A stretch of DNA of 64,000 nucleotides from Verrucomicrobiia bacterium (GTDB lineage Bacteria; Verrucomicrobiota; Verrucomicrobiia; Limisphaerales; Pedosphaeraceae): the NCBI GenBank assembly GCA_036268055.1, contig DATAUW010000041.1:62001-126000 (forward strand). Direction: 5' to 3'. The notes beneath the pieces were generated by a model. The model was not told the origin of the DNA. It saw nothing but the letters and a program-made list of their open reading frames with translations, and did no database searches. The number at the start of each line of letters is the position of its first letter. Position 1 is the stretch's first letter. A program made the translations under genes and the position numbers. Shown here one piece after another: positions 34,146-43,959 of the stretch.

Positions 34146-37100
34146 ATGAAGATTCAACCGACCCGAATTCCCACCGCGAAGCTGTTTGCCAGCCTGATCG
34201 CAGGCGCGGCCCTTGCACTTTTCGCGCAACCGGCAGGCGCGCAAGTCGTCAACTTCGATGTCACTGGCGGTTTGGGTGGCGACAGTTACACCGGCCAGGG
34301 CGCGTATCTCGACGCAGGGCATAATTACTGGAATCCGATTGTCAAAAGCGGCACGACTTCCAGCGGACTCCTTTCGGACGGCGTCACCACGACGCCAATC
34401 ACTTTGACCGAAGGTGAAGCGGGTGATTACTCCGGCGGATCGTCATCGCCGCAAGGCACGCCCGCGGAATTGGAATATTGGTATGCTTACGCAAACAACA
34501 ATTCCGTGCAAACCTGCACGCTGAGCAATATTCCGCCGGGCACGTACAATCTTTTTCTTTACGGAAAAAACGACAACCAGGGCGACGCCAATCGCGGCAC
34601 GACCTTCGCGGTGACGGTGGGCACGAATTCCTTCGGCAGCCAGAGCACGACCAATAGCGTGGATACCAGCTACACATTGCACAACGATTACGTGGAATTT
34701 ACGAATGTGATTGTCGGCGCGGGCGGAGCGGTCACGTTCACTTACACGGCCAATCAAAATGTGCAGGGCAATTACGGCGTCAATCACGAGGGTGACTTCA
34801 ACGGTTTGCAATTGGTCAATGTCACCGCGATTAATTTCGACGTCGCGGGGGGCGTGGGCGGGATCAATTTTTCTGGCCAAGGCGCGTTCTCCAATCCGGG
34901 ATTGAATTATTGGAATCCGATCAAGGCGAACGGCACCACTTCGCCGGGCACGAATTCGGACGGCCAAAGCGTCAGCCTGGTCACTTTCACCGAAGCGGAA
35001 AATGGCGATTACCAAGGTGGCTCGCCGACGACCCAAGGCACGGTGGCGGAACTGGAATATCATTTTGCGTATGCGAATAATTCCTCCACGCAGACCTGTT
35101 CGTTGAACAATGTTTCGCCCGGCACTTACACTTTGTATCTCTACGGGAAAAACGACAACCAGGGTGATGGCAATCGCGGCGCGACTTTTTCCGTCACTTC
35201 CGGGGGAGTTTCCTACGGCACGCAAAGCACGACCAACCATGTGGACAGCGTCTTCACTTTGGGCAACGACTATGTGGTGTTCAGCGGCATTGTCGTCGGG
35301 ACCAACGGCAACATCACTTTCACCTATACCCACAATCCCAACGCTCCGGGCACGCCCAATAATGCGGAAGGCGATTTCAATGGTTTGCAGCTCGCGCAGG
35401 TGGTTTTGCTGCCTCCGCTGATCACCGCGCAGCCCCAACCGGAAGTTCTTTACGCCGGTGAAACCGCGCACTTCAGCGTGTCGGGCGCGAGCCAGCCCAG
35501 CGGTCCCGTCACAGTTCAATGGATTGTCAATGGCACTCCCCTAACCGATGGCACCACGGGTTCGGGTTCGATCATCAGCGGTTCGCAAACCAGCACTTTG
35601 ACCATCAGCCACGTGAGCGCGGCGGATCAACTGAATTATCAGGCGGTGCTTACCGGCGCTGATTTGCTCACGCTCAAATCTGTTGCTGTGCCACTGACAA
35701 TCGTCACGGCCAGCGGTACGCTGGAGACGACGGAAATTTCCGAGAACCCGCTGCACTTTTATCAATTCAACGATACCAATGATCCCGCGACGACGAATGC
35801 CGTCGCACTGGATTATGTCGGCGGCGATAATGGCATCTACGGTGTCGCGACCCAAAATGGCAATCCGAATTACAACGTCTCCGGCCCGACGCCGACGCAA
35901 GGCTGGCCCGGATTTCCCGCGACCAACGGAGCCGTGGCTTTCGCGAATGGCAACCTCAATGAAAATGTCGCCATCACCACGCCGTGGAATCTCGATACGA
36001 ATACCGTCACCATCAGCGCGTGGATCAATCCCAACAACGGCGCAGCGAACCAAAAATTTGTCTTCAGCCGCGGCGGCGATACCATCGCCGGATTCGGTTA
36101 CGGTCCCAACGCCGATTCAAGTGGCAATCCTGTTTTGGGCTACACCTGGAATAACGATCCCAATACCACGGGTTGGAATTCCGGTTTGGAAGTTCCGCCG
36201 AACCAATGGTCGTTCGTCGCGCTCTCCGTGACTTCGACCAACGCGACCGTGAGCATCATGAATGCGAACGGCCTGCTTTCCGCCACGCATGTTTATCCCC
36301 ATCCGCTGCAAAGTTTCAACGGCCCGACGCTTATCGGTGATGACCCGGCGGACGGCAATGGCGCAAATGTTTTCGGTGGCGTCATTGACAACGTCGCCGT
36401 GTTCAACCAGGCGCTTTCCTTCAATCAACTCTTTAACGTATTCACCAACGCTTCGGGCACCGCGAACTACGGCGCGCTGATCGGCGTGCAGCCGGTGGCG
36501 CAAAGTGTTTATCCCACGCAAACGGCGCAGTTCACAGTGAATGCCGGCGGCTCAGGGACATTGAATTATCAGTGGCAGGTGGATCGCACCGGCGGGGGCA
36601 CGTATGTGAATCTCCAAAATGGCGCGACGGGTTTTGGCTCGATAGTTTCCGGCGCTGACTCGGCCGCATTAAGCATCGCCAATGTCGGCAATGCGGATGC
36701 CGTGAGTTATCAAGTCGTGGTGACCGGCTCGTTCGGTTCACCGGTGATAAGCACTCCAGTGGCGCTGACGCTGCTTGCCACCAGCAGTGCGCAAAATATC
36801 ACTCTCTCGAATCGTGAACCGGCTGGCCAGGACTGGAACACGGCGGCAAATTGGAGCGACCTGCTTTCGGCCTACGATTCCGCCGCCGCGTTTCCGGGCA
36901 GCACATTTGAAGTCTTGCCGGGCGCGCAACTGCGCAGTGTTAATACGAATGCGAGCATCGCGTTCCCGGGCGTTGAATTGACGATTGACGGCACGAACGC
37001 CATCGGCCTCTCCGGCGAACTGTTGCTCAACCATCCGGCAGGCACAACGGCGTATTCATTTGCCGACCTTGTGCTGGCAGGCGGACGATTGGACAATGGC

Positions 37101-39707
37101 GACGATGGCCTAGCCACCATCTCCGGCGCGATCAATGTTTCCAGCAATGTCATCATTGCGAGCGATCCCATCGGCACGGCGATCAACTTTGATGTGCCGG
37201 GAAGTTTCGCGGCGAATTATGTCGGCCAAGGCGCGTTCTCCGATCCCGGCCACAATTATTGGAATGCGCTCGCCAATAACGGCACTACTGCCAACAGTCT
37301 GCTCGCCGACGGCACGACGGCGTCGCCGATCACCTTTACGAGCCATGAGCAATTCACCTACGCGGACGGCGTGGGCACGCAAGGACAACCGAGCGGACTC
37401 GAATCAGCGTTTGAAGGCATCACCAGTTCCGGCGTCGAGCCCAACAACTCGCTCAACAACGTCCCGCCCGGCACGTATGATTTGTATTGCTACGGCGTCA
37501 ACGGCGGCAATGGCGACCATGATCGCGGCACGAGCTTTACTATCTCGAGTGACCTGACTTCGTCACGCACCTTGAGTACGATTTGCACCCCGGCTGGTTA
37601 CAATCAATTCATCGAGGGCAACGATTTCGTTGTCTTCCGCAACGTGCTCGTCGGCGCGGGCGGCATCATTCACATCTCCTATACCGCGAATCCACTGGCG
37701 GGCAACGGCCACGGCGCGACGCCCAATCCGCCGCCGAATACGGAAGCGGATTTCAATGGCGTGCAACTCGTCAAAGTTACGCCGAGCTTGATCGCGCGCT
37801 CGATCCGCGTGGACTCGGCGTTATCCGGCACGGGTTCAATCCAATACATCTCGAGTGATACCAATTATCAAAGTGATTTGAATATTACCGACAGCAGCAA
37901 TACTTACTCCGGCCAATGGAACGCCACGCAAGGCACGTTGCTGGCGACGGGCGCGAACTCTTTGGGAACCAATTCCATCACCGTCGGAACCAACGGCGCG
38001 CTGGAAACTGCTTATGATCTCAATGACCCGAACGCGGTCTTGTTCCTCAACGGCAAACTGTTCCTCCATCAGAATGATACTTTCAAAAGTGTATTCCTGA
38101 ACGGTGCGGCCATGTCGCCGGGCACTTATTCCGCGGCGCAGTTGACGAGCCTCAATGCCGCGGCCTTCCCGGCAAGCTGGGCGTTGCAAACCGGTTCGAG
38201 TGTGTCGAATAGTTCCGGTTCGCTACACGTTCTGTCGAGCCCGCCGCCGGTGTTCTCACAGGACATATCGCCGCTAAGTCTCACGATCTATCCAAGCCAG
38301 GTGGCGCAATTCTCAGTCGTGGCCGTCGGCTCGCCGCCGGTGACTTACGCGTGGAAATTCAACAGCACGACGTTGAGTGACGGAAAGATCACGGGCATCG
38401 GTTCCGTGTCCGGCTCCGCGACCAATACGTTGACCATCTCGAACTTCACCGCTGCGGCGGGCACTTACAATGTGCAAGTCACGGTGAGCAATCCGAGTGG
38501 TTCATCGCCAAGCCAAGTTGCCACCGTAACCATCCTGCCGACTTCGCCGCCGATGACGGCGACACTTATCACTGTTCAACCGCCGGGAGACGATTGGAAT
38601 TCGTCGAACGATTGGGACATTGACATTTCGGCGACGCAGTTGGCATTGCAAGATCCCGGCAGCACAAACATCGTTCCTCCGGGCACGGTCCTGAACACAC
38701 CATTTATCGGCACGACGCTGGCATTCCCCGGCGCACGTCTGATCATTCAAGGTGACGGTAATTTCTTGAACAACGCCGGTGATACCGCAGTGGGCGGGAG
38801 TTCGACCGCGGAATTGCGCGCCAGTGAACCGGGCAATGTCACGATCTTCTTCCCTGACTTGCAATTCGCCGGCGGCCAGTTGGATAATTCCGGCAACAAC
38901 ACCGGCAACGCCAACGCGGGCCAAAGCCTCGGCATGCTGACGATCAATGGCCAGGTGGACATCCTCGCCAACACCACGATCTATTCCGACAGCGGCGTGC
39001 GCGGCGGTTCGTTGCGCGCGATCAATATCGGCGCCTATCTCACCGGCAACGGCACGATTCAGTATTCCGCGTTCGACACCAGCCTCACCAATGACCTGGA
39101 TATTTCCGGACCGACGAATAGTTTCAGCGGCCAGTGGAACGTGCTGCAAGGCGCGCTCCTGGGCAGCACACAAAATTCGCTCGGCACCAATTCCATCACG
39201 GTGGCGACGGCGGGCGCATTGGAGACTTCCTACAACCTTAACAGCCCCCAAGCCGATCTCGTGTTGAACGGCCAGTTGTTCCTGCATCAGGCCGATACGT
39301 TCCATACAGTTACGATCGCGGGCACGGCTCTGCCGGTGGGCACTTATTCCGCGCTGGATTTGAGTCGCGCATTTCCGGCGAATTTCCCGCTCACCTGGCC
39401 GCAACAAATCGGTTCCAGCGTCAACAACGCCTCGGGCACTTTGACGATCCTCAGCGGCCCGGCTCCGGCGCAACCGGCGCATTTCGCGCCGGTGGTGGTC
39501 AACGATGGCAACCTCACCCTGTCCGGTTCGGGCGGCACACCATCGGGTTCATTCCAGTTGTTGAGTTCGACCGTATTGAACTCCGTCACGAACGCGAATT
39601 GGACGGTGGTCGCGAGCGGCAACTTCGACGGCAGCGGAAACTTCAGCGTGAGTTTGCCGATCAACACGGGTGAAGCGCAACGGTTCTACTCGATCGTCGC
39701 ACCTTAG
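34146..39707 (+). CDS. Giant secreted multi-domain repeat protein (module 1)
   Basis: 1,853 residues from the ATG at 34146, giving a signal peptide that ends PAGAQ; the longer TTG frame at 34008 is rejected. Three copies of a roughly 190-residue beta domain share NFDV..G, GQGA, NYWN, PPGTY.L..YG and EADFNG.QL (residues about 34-230, 230-420, 1010-1210). Between them are Ig-like modules and a LamG-like domain (about 530-770, LHFYQFNDTNDPA). Two passenger-type repeats (GxIQY, NxYSGQWN, GTLL, NSLGTNSITV, LETxYxL) follow at about 1215-1360 and 1615-1760. The C-terminus ends in the FYSIVAP form of a shared terminal domain. It probably binds or displays glycans at the cell surface; no catalytic motif is seen. 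Confidence 0.85.
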   Translation: MKIQPTRIPTAKLFASLIAGAALALFAQPAGAQVVNFDVTGGLGGDSYTGQGAYLDAGHNYWNPIVKSGTTSSGLLSDGVTTTPITLTEGEAGDYSGGSSSPQGTPAELEYWYAYANNNSVQTCTLSNIPPGTYNLFLYGKNDNQGDANRGTTFAVTVGTNSFGSQSTTNSVDTSYTLHNDYVEFTNVIVGAGGAVTFTYTANQNVQGNYGVNHEGDFNGLQLVNVTAINFDVAGGVGGINFSGQGAFSNPGLNYWNPIKANGTTSPGTNSDGQSVSLVTFTEAENGDYQGGSPTTQGTVAELEYHFAYANNSSTQTCSLNNVSPGTYTLYLYGKNDNQGDGNRGATFSVTSGGVSYGTQSTTNHVDSVFTLGNDYVVFSGIVVGTNGNITFTYTHNPNAPGTPNNAEGDFNGLQLAQVVLLPPLITAQPQPEVLYAGETAHFSVSGASQPSGPVTVQWIVNGTPLTDGTTGSGSIISGSQTSTLTISHVSAADQLNYQAVLTGADLLTLKSVAVPLTIVTASGTLETTEISENPLHFYQFNDTNDPATTNAVALDYVGGDNGIYGVATQNGNPNYNVSGPTPTQGWPGFPATNGAVAFANGNLNENVAITTPWNLDTNTVTISAWINPNNGAANQKFVFSRGGDTIAGFGYGPNADSSGNPVLGYTWNNDPNTTGWNSGLEVPPNQWSFVALSVTSTNATVSIMNANGLLSATHVYPHPLQSFNGPTLIGDDPADGNGANVFGGVIDNVAVFNQALSFNQLFNVFTNASGTANYGALIGVQPVAQSVYPTQTAQFTVNAGGSGTLNYQWQVDRTGGGTYVNLQNGATGFGSIVSGADSAALSIANVGNADAVSYQVVVTGSFGSPVISTPVALTLLATSSAQNITLSNREPAGQDWNTAANWSDLLSAYDSAAAFPGSTFEVLPGAQLRSVNTNASIAFPGVELTIDGTNAIGLSGELLLNHPAGTTAYSFADLVLAGGRLDNGDDGLATISGAINVSSNVIIASDPIGTAINFDVPGSFAANYVGQGAFSDPGHNYWNALANNGTTANSLLADGTTASPITFTSHEQFTYADGVGTQGQPSGLESAFEGITSSGVEPNNSLNNVPPGTYDLYCYGVNGGNGDHDRGTSFTISSDLTSSRTLSTICTPAGYNQFIEGNDFVVFRNVLVGAGGIIHISYTANPLAGNGHGATPNPPPNTEADFNGVQLVKVTPSLIARSIRVDSALSGTGSIQYISSDTNYQSDLNITDSSNTYSGQWNATQGTLLATGANSLGTNSITVGTNGALETAYDLNDPNAVLFLNGKLFLHQNDTFKSVFLNGAAMSPGTYSAAQLTSLNAAAFPASWALQTGSSVSNSSGSLHVLSSPPPVFSQDISPLSLTIYPSQVAQFSVVAVGSPPVTYAWKFNSTTLSDGKITGIGSVSGSATNTLTISNFTAAAGTYNVQVTVSNPSGSSPSQVATVTILPTSPPMTATLITVQPPGDDWNSSNDWDIDISATQLALQDPGSTNIVPPGTVLNTPFIGTTLAFPGARLIIQGDGNFLNNAGDTAVGGSSTAELRASEPGNVTIFFPDLQFAGGQLDNSGNNTGNANAGQSLGMLTINGQVDILANTTIYSDSGVRGGSLRAINIGAYLTGNGTIQYSAFDTSLTNDLDISGPTNSFSGQWNVLQGALLGSTQNSLGTNSITVATAGALETSYNLNSPQADLVLNGQLFLHQADTFHTVTIAGTALPVGTYSALDLSRAFPANFPLTWPQQIGSSVNNASGTLTILSGPAPAQPAHFAPVVVNDGNLTLSGSGGTPSGSFQLLSSTVLNSVTNANWTVVASGNFDGSGNFSVSLPINTGEAQRFYSIVAP

Positions 39708-39728
39708 TGGCGTGAGAGCGAAGGGAGC

Positions 39729-39758
39729 GGGGCGGACTCTGAAGATGGTGTCCGCCCC
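39729..39758 (+). terminator. GC-rich hairpin after the giant secreted gene
   Basis: GGGGCGGAC and GTCCGCCCC form a perfect 9-bp stem with a 12-base loop, 21 bases past the stop. The T-run is poor (GTATCTT), so it may only slow transcription into the pseudopilin gene or protect the upstream mRNA. Confidence 0.5.
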
Positions 39759-39809
39759 GTATCTTAATGAATGATTTGAACGAAGAATGTTTTTAATTGC
39801 GAAAAATTT

Positions 39810-40652
39810 ATGAAGAAAAAATATTCGATTCACGCTGGCCGCGCGGCGCGCCAGGATGATTTGGCGTCGCGGGCATTTACCTTGATAGAATTGCTGGTGG
39901 TGATCGCGATCATCGCCATTCTTGCGGGTTTGCTTTTGCCCGCGCTGGCCAAGGCGAAGTCCAAGGCGCAAGGCATCACGTGTATGAACAACACGAAGCA
40001 GCTTGAGCTTGCGTGGATCATGTACCCGAACGACAATCAGGATCGCACCGCGCCGGTAGATTCGAATTGGGAGACTCCTGGCGCGCCCGCGGAATGGGCG
40101 ATGTATTGGTGCGGCGGGACGATGTCCGATCCTTCCAACAGCACCAATCAACAAACGCTCACGCTGGGGCTGTTGTATCCTTATGTGCGAACGATAAATA
40201 TTTATCACTGCCCGGCGGACAAATCCACGCAGAATTATCCCGCCCAAACGGGCGCGCCGCGTATCCGCAGCGTTTCGTGCAGCCAGGTTTTCTCCACGGG
40301 GAATTGGCTTCCCGCGCCGCCGTACGTGACTTATACCAAGGCGAACACGATTGTGAATCCATCTGAAACCTGGTGCTTCATTGACGAAGCCGCCGCGAGC
40401 ATCAACGACGGCGGTTTTGCCGTGGCGATGACGGCGGACACGGCGAACTCGGCGTCCGAACCGGATTTTCCAGCGGGTTATCATAATGGCGCGTCGGGGA
40501 TGTCCTTCGCGGACGGCCATTCGCTCATTCATAGATGGTTTTCGTCCGCCACTTACACGCCGCCCAATCCCATCCAGACTTACTCGAGCAGCAGTCCCGC
40601 GTTTATGCAGGACATGCGCTGGCTTACGTCCGTCACCACCGTGCACCAATAA
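39810..40652 (+). CDS. Type II secretion-like pseudopilin with H-X9-DG tail (module 1)
   Basis: 280 residues. A charged leader is followed by the prepilin cleavage site and helix [20 protein letters not shown] (about residues 23-42). The following region has KAKAQ-type helix residues and [12 protein letters not shown]. The cysteine-containing YHCPADKS and the C-terminal motif [12 protein letters not shown] (the H-X9-DG pattern) place it in the pseudopilin group common in Planctomycetes, Lentisphaerae and Verrucomicrobia. It probably inserts in the inner membrane after prepilin peptidase cleavage. It lies between a giant secreted protein and a GH95 enzyme. Confidence 0.9.
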   Translation: MKKKYSIHAGRAARQDDLASRAFTLIELLVVIAIIAILAGLLLPALAKAKSKAQGITCMNNTKQLELAWIMYPNDNQDRTAPVDSNWETPGAPAEWAMYWCGGTMSDPSNSTNQQTLTLGLLYPYVRTINIYHCPADKSTQNYPAQTGAPRIRSVSCSQVFSTGNWLPAPPYVTYTKANTIVNPSETWCFIDEAAASINDGGFAVAMTADTANSASEPDFPAGYHNGASGMSFADGHSLIHRWFSSATYTPPNPIQTYSSSSPAFMQDMRWLTSVTTVHQ

Positions 40653-40655
40653 CCA

Positions 40656-43553
40656 ATGCGATTAACCAACGTGGTTCGTTCGCTCGCCGCCGCATTCACT
40701 TTTGCGGTGTGCGCTTTCAACATTTCCGCGGGCGTTCCCGAGCGCGGCGCGGTCAGCACGAATTGGACGGAGAATTGGGAGAGCGGCATGGTCACGGGCA
40801 ATGGCCGCATGGGCGCGGTCGTTTACGGCATGCCGGAATCGCCCATCATCATCATCAATCACGACCGTCTCTATACTTCGCAGTACGATCCGAAAACAGT
40901 GGGCCCGGCGGACACGGCGCGTTTCGTTCCGGAGATTCGCCGCTTGATTCGCGACGAAGGTTACAAACAAGCGATGGATTTTTCGTTTCAAAAATCGAAG
41001 GAGAACGGTTTGGCTCCCGATGAGACGATTGATTATCACCCTGGCGCTTTTTTGAATTTTAAAATCGAAGGCGCGGACCAGGCGACTGATTATCGCCGCT
41101 CGGAAAATTTTGAGACCGGTGAAGTGGAAACGACCTGGCATGGCGCGAGCGGGGATTTTTCCACGCGTGTTTTTGTTTCGCGCGCGGACAATCTGGTTGT
41201 GATTTCCATTAAAGGTCCCGGCGCGGGACAGCTCGATTGCACGATAGATCTGGGACGCATCACGAGCCGGTTGATTCATTCGCAATCCACTAACGGCACG
41301 GATTGGATTGGGTTTCATAATCTTTATGCGCCGGGAAATGGTGGTTACGACGGGGTCGTGCGGGCGGTGGCTCAAGGTGGTTCTATCACTGCGGAAAACG
41401 GACGACTTACTATTCATCACGCGGATGAGGCTCTTATTCTTGCGCGCATCGAGCGGTTTCGGCCGCCGGAGATTGGCGGGGTGAAAGGCCTAGCCCGTGA
41501 GTTGGCTTCGGTGCATTCCGATTATACTCGATTGCTGGCGCCGCATGAAAAGATTCATCGGGCTTTGTTTGATCGGGTGCGGCTGGACCTGGGTGGCGGA
41601 GTTGATCGCGCGCTGACCACGGATGAATTGCTCGCTCGGGCTCAGCGGGAGAAGAAACTTTCGCCGGCGTTGATGGAAAAAATCTATGACGCGTGCCGTT
41701 ATGTTGTGTTGTGCTCCAGCGGGGATTTGCCGCCGAACTTGCAAGGCATTTGGACCGGCACGTGGAACCCACCGTGGCATAGCGATTATAGCGCTGATGC
41801 GAATCTGCAACTGGCGGTTGATTCGACTTGCAATGCGAATATGCCGGAATTGATGAGCGGGTTCTTTAATCTTATCGAGGCGGGCGTGCCTTCGTGGCGC
41901 GAGGGGGCGCGCAAGCTGGCCGGGTGCCGGGGGATTCTTTATCCGGCGCGCATGCAGGATCAGGGAACTTATTTTCAGCAGAATCGCGAATGGCAGTGGT
42001 TTAACCAGGTTTCCATCGCGGGATGGCTGGGACATTATTTTTACGATTATTATCTCTATACTGGCGACCGCGCGTTTTTGCGGAAGCATGCCATTCCTTA
42101 TCTCAAAGAGTGCGCGTTGTTTTATGAAGACTGGTATGTGCCGGATACGAATGGTTTGGTTCGCGCGACACCTTCGTTTTCTTACGAGTGCGCTTTTTGT
42201 GATAATGCCACGATAGATTTCGCGGTTGCACGGGAAACGCTGACGCATCTTATCGCGGGCTGCGAACTGCTCGGCGTGGAACGCGATGGGGTCGCGCGCT
42301 GGAAGGCGTTGCTCGCCAAAATTCCGCCGTACATGATCAACACGGCGGAAACGACCGGCGGGCCTTTGCCGCGCTATCGTCTCATGGAAGGTAATGAAGT
42401 CGCGCCGAAAGCGAACGGGACGCTCAAGGAATTCATCGAGCCGAACATGTATGAATTTCCGATGCACCGGCATCTGTCGTCGCTCTATCCGCTGTTTGTC
42501 AGTTACGAATTCAGTCCCGACGCGACGCCGGAGCTTTGGAAAGCGTCGGCGCTGGCGTATGAGAAAAAAATCCGCTCGGTGCGCGAAACGGAATCGCATT
42601 TTCGCATGCAGGCGGCGCTGTCCGCGGCACGACTTGGGCGGGGAGACGACGCGTGGAACTTTCTTACGGCGATGGCGGTCAATGGGGTTTTCCACACGAG
42701 CCTGGTTCCTTCGCACTATGACCATTTGCAGGTTTTCAATGTGGATGCCAGCGGCGGCATTCCATCGGTGATTTATAACTGCCTCGTTTTTTCGCAACCG
42801 GGCCAACTGGATTTGCTGCCCGCGTTGCCGTTCGCGTTGCCAAAGGGGAATTTCGACGGCAGCCTTGCCCGTGGCCAAATTAAAATTGACGATCTGGCGT
42901 GGGACATGACGGCGGGAACGGTCACTGCAAAATTGACTTCTGCCATTGCGCAAAAAATGGCCATCGGTTTGCCGCCGGGCGTCACGAATGCGCATCTTGC
43001 AATGAACGGCGCGGCGCAGGAAATTGTCGCGCTGGGGATGGAGAAGCGGGGTTGCCGCCTGACCTTGCCCAAGGGCGAATCGGTCATCACGGCGACTTTC
43101 GATCCGCAAGCGGCGGTCGTGGTTTCGTCGGCAACGCCGGCAGCGCTGCTTTCGCAAGGCAAACCGGTCACGGCGTCGTCGGTGAAAAGCGACGATGGCG
43201 ATGTCGTTGCCACGCACGCGGTGGATGGCGATGAAAGCACCCGCTGGACGAGCGACTATCTCGACAACCAATGGATCTCGGTTGATCTCGGCGCATCCAA
43301 GCAGATCACGGAAATCAAACTCGATTGGGAAGCCGCCACCGGCAAGGATTATGACCTCGAAGTTTCCGATGATGGCCATGACTGGACAAACGTGAAAAGT
43401 GTCACGGGAAATTCCGACAGCGGCTGGCTGGATTATCCCGGGCTGCACGCACAGGGTCGTTATGTGCGGGTTAATTGCAAGACACGTGCGACGATTTACG
43501 GTTTCTCACTTTGGGAATTTCAAGTCTTCGGCAGCGACGGTAAAAATCCGTAA
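40656..43553 (+). CDS. Glycoside hydrolase family 95 (alpha-fucosidase/galactosidase type) with F5/8C domain
   Basis: 965 residues with a signal peptide (cleavage near NISAG). The GH95 N-terminal beta domain starts ENWESGMVTGNGRMGAVVYG. The catalytic helical barrel has PPNLQGIWTGTWNPPW near 358, the likely acid E511 in PSFSYEC, and D697 in FNVDASGG followed by GQLDLLPALP. At the pair of asparagines that assist the base in characterised GH95 enzymes, this protein has D381 and N383 (SADANLQ). Residues about 830-960 form an F5/8 type C carbohydrate-binding domain (ITEIKLDWE, YDLEVSDDG, GRYVRVNCKT). It starts four bases after the pseudopilin stop, so the two are co-transcribed. Confidence 0.88.
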   Translation: MRLTNVVRSLAAAFTFAVCAFNISAGVPERGAVSTNWTENWESGMVTGNGRMGAVVYGMPESPIIIINHDRLYTSQYDPKTVGPADTARFVPEIRRLIRDEGYKQAMDFSFQKSKENGLAPDETIDYHPGAFLNFKIEGADQATDYRRSENFETGEVETTWHGASGDFSTRVFVSRADNLVVISIKGPGAGQLDCTIDLGRITSRLIHSQSTNGTDWIGFHNLYAPGNGGYDGVVRAVAQGGSITAENGRLTIHHADEALILARIERFRPPEIGGVKGLARELASVHSDYTRLLAPHEKIHRALFDRVRLDLGGGVDRALTTDELLARAQREKKLSPALMEKIYDACRYVVLCSSGDLPPNLQGIWTGTWNPPWHSDYSADANLQLAVDSTCNANMPELMSGFFNLIEAGVPSWREGARKLAGCRGILYPARMQDQGTYFQQNREWQWFNQVSIAGWLGHYFYDYYLYTGDRAFLRKHAIPYLKECALFYEDWYVPDTNGLVRATPSFSYECAFCDNATIDFAVARETLTHLIAGCELLGVERDGVARWKALLAKIPPYMINTAETTGGPLPRYRLMEGNEVAPKANGTLKEFIEPNMYEFPMHRHLSSLYPLFVSYEFSPDATPELWKASALAYEKKIRSVRETESHFRMQAALSAARLGRGDDAWNFLTAMAVNGVFHTSLVPSHYDHLQVFNVDASGGIPSVIYNCLVFSQPGQLDLLPALPFALPKGNFDGSLARGQIKIDDLAWDMTAGTVTAKLTSAIAQKMAIGLPPGVTNAHLAMNGAAQEIVALGMEKRGCRLTLPKGESVITATFDPQAAVVVSSATPAALLSQGKPVTASSVKSDDGDVVATHAVDGDESTRWTSDYLDNQWISVDLGASKQITEIKLDWEAATGKDYDLEVSDDGHDWTNVKSVTGNSDSGWLDYPGLHAQGRYVRVNCKTRATIYGFSLWEFQVFGSDGKNP

Positions 43554-43578
43554 AGATTTCCCAGCGGCGATTTTTATT

Positions 43579-43944
43579 ATGCGAATCCATTTAGTTTTTC
43601 GTCACGTTAAAAACCTCTTTGTCGTGTGCGCGGTCGCAACGCTGATCACGGCCTGTCATAAAAATGCGGGCGGGACATCCGGCTCTGCTGAGCAGCCCAC
43701 CCCGCCTCCGCCGACGGTTGAAATTCCGGCGGGAAGTCCAAGCAACGCTTTGACCGGCGAAGTGAATTCAGATCTGACGCGCCAGCTTCGTTCTTTCATC
43801 CGGCAGAAAGCGCGGTTCCCCGTGGACCTGGATGAGCTTGCCCAGTCACGTTCGATGCAACTTCCCGCACCACCCGCGGGCAAACATTGGGTGATTGACG
43901 TTCAAACCACGGAAGTCAAAGCCGTGGACTCCGCCGCGCATTGA
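43579..43944 (+). CDS. Small lipoprotein at the end of module 1
   Basis: 121 residues from the ATG at 43579; the longer frame to 43399 lies inside the GH95 gene. Lipobox LITAC gives a mature N-terminal Cys, followed by a Gly/Ser/Pro-rich spacer (EQPTPPPPTVEIPAG) and a small helical domain. Its SDLTRQLRSFIRQKARFPVD, LDELAQSR and PPAGKHWVIDV resemble short pseudopilin-associated lipoproteins. No named family recognised. It is 25 bases after the GH95 gene and convergent with the GH2 gene, so it closes the module 1 operon. Confidence 0.7.
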   Translation: MRIHLVFRHVKNLFVVCAVATLITACHKNAGGTSGSAEQPTPPPPTVEIPAGSPSNALTGEVNSDLTRQLRSFIRQKARFPVDLDELAQSRSMQLPAPPAGKHWVIDVQTTEVKAVDSAAH

Positions 43945-43959
43945 GGCTTACGCGCGAAA

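Noticed and set aside
41490-43448. 652-residue minus-strand ORF opposite the GH95 gene
   Set aside because: Arg/Ile-rich composition with no domain features; mirror of a GC-rich coding strand.
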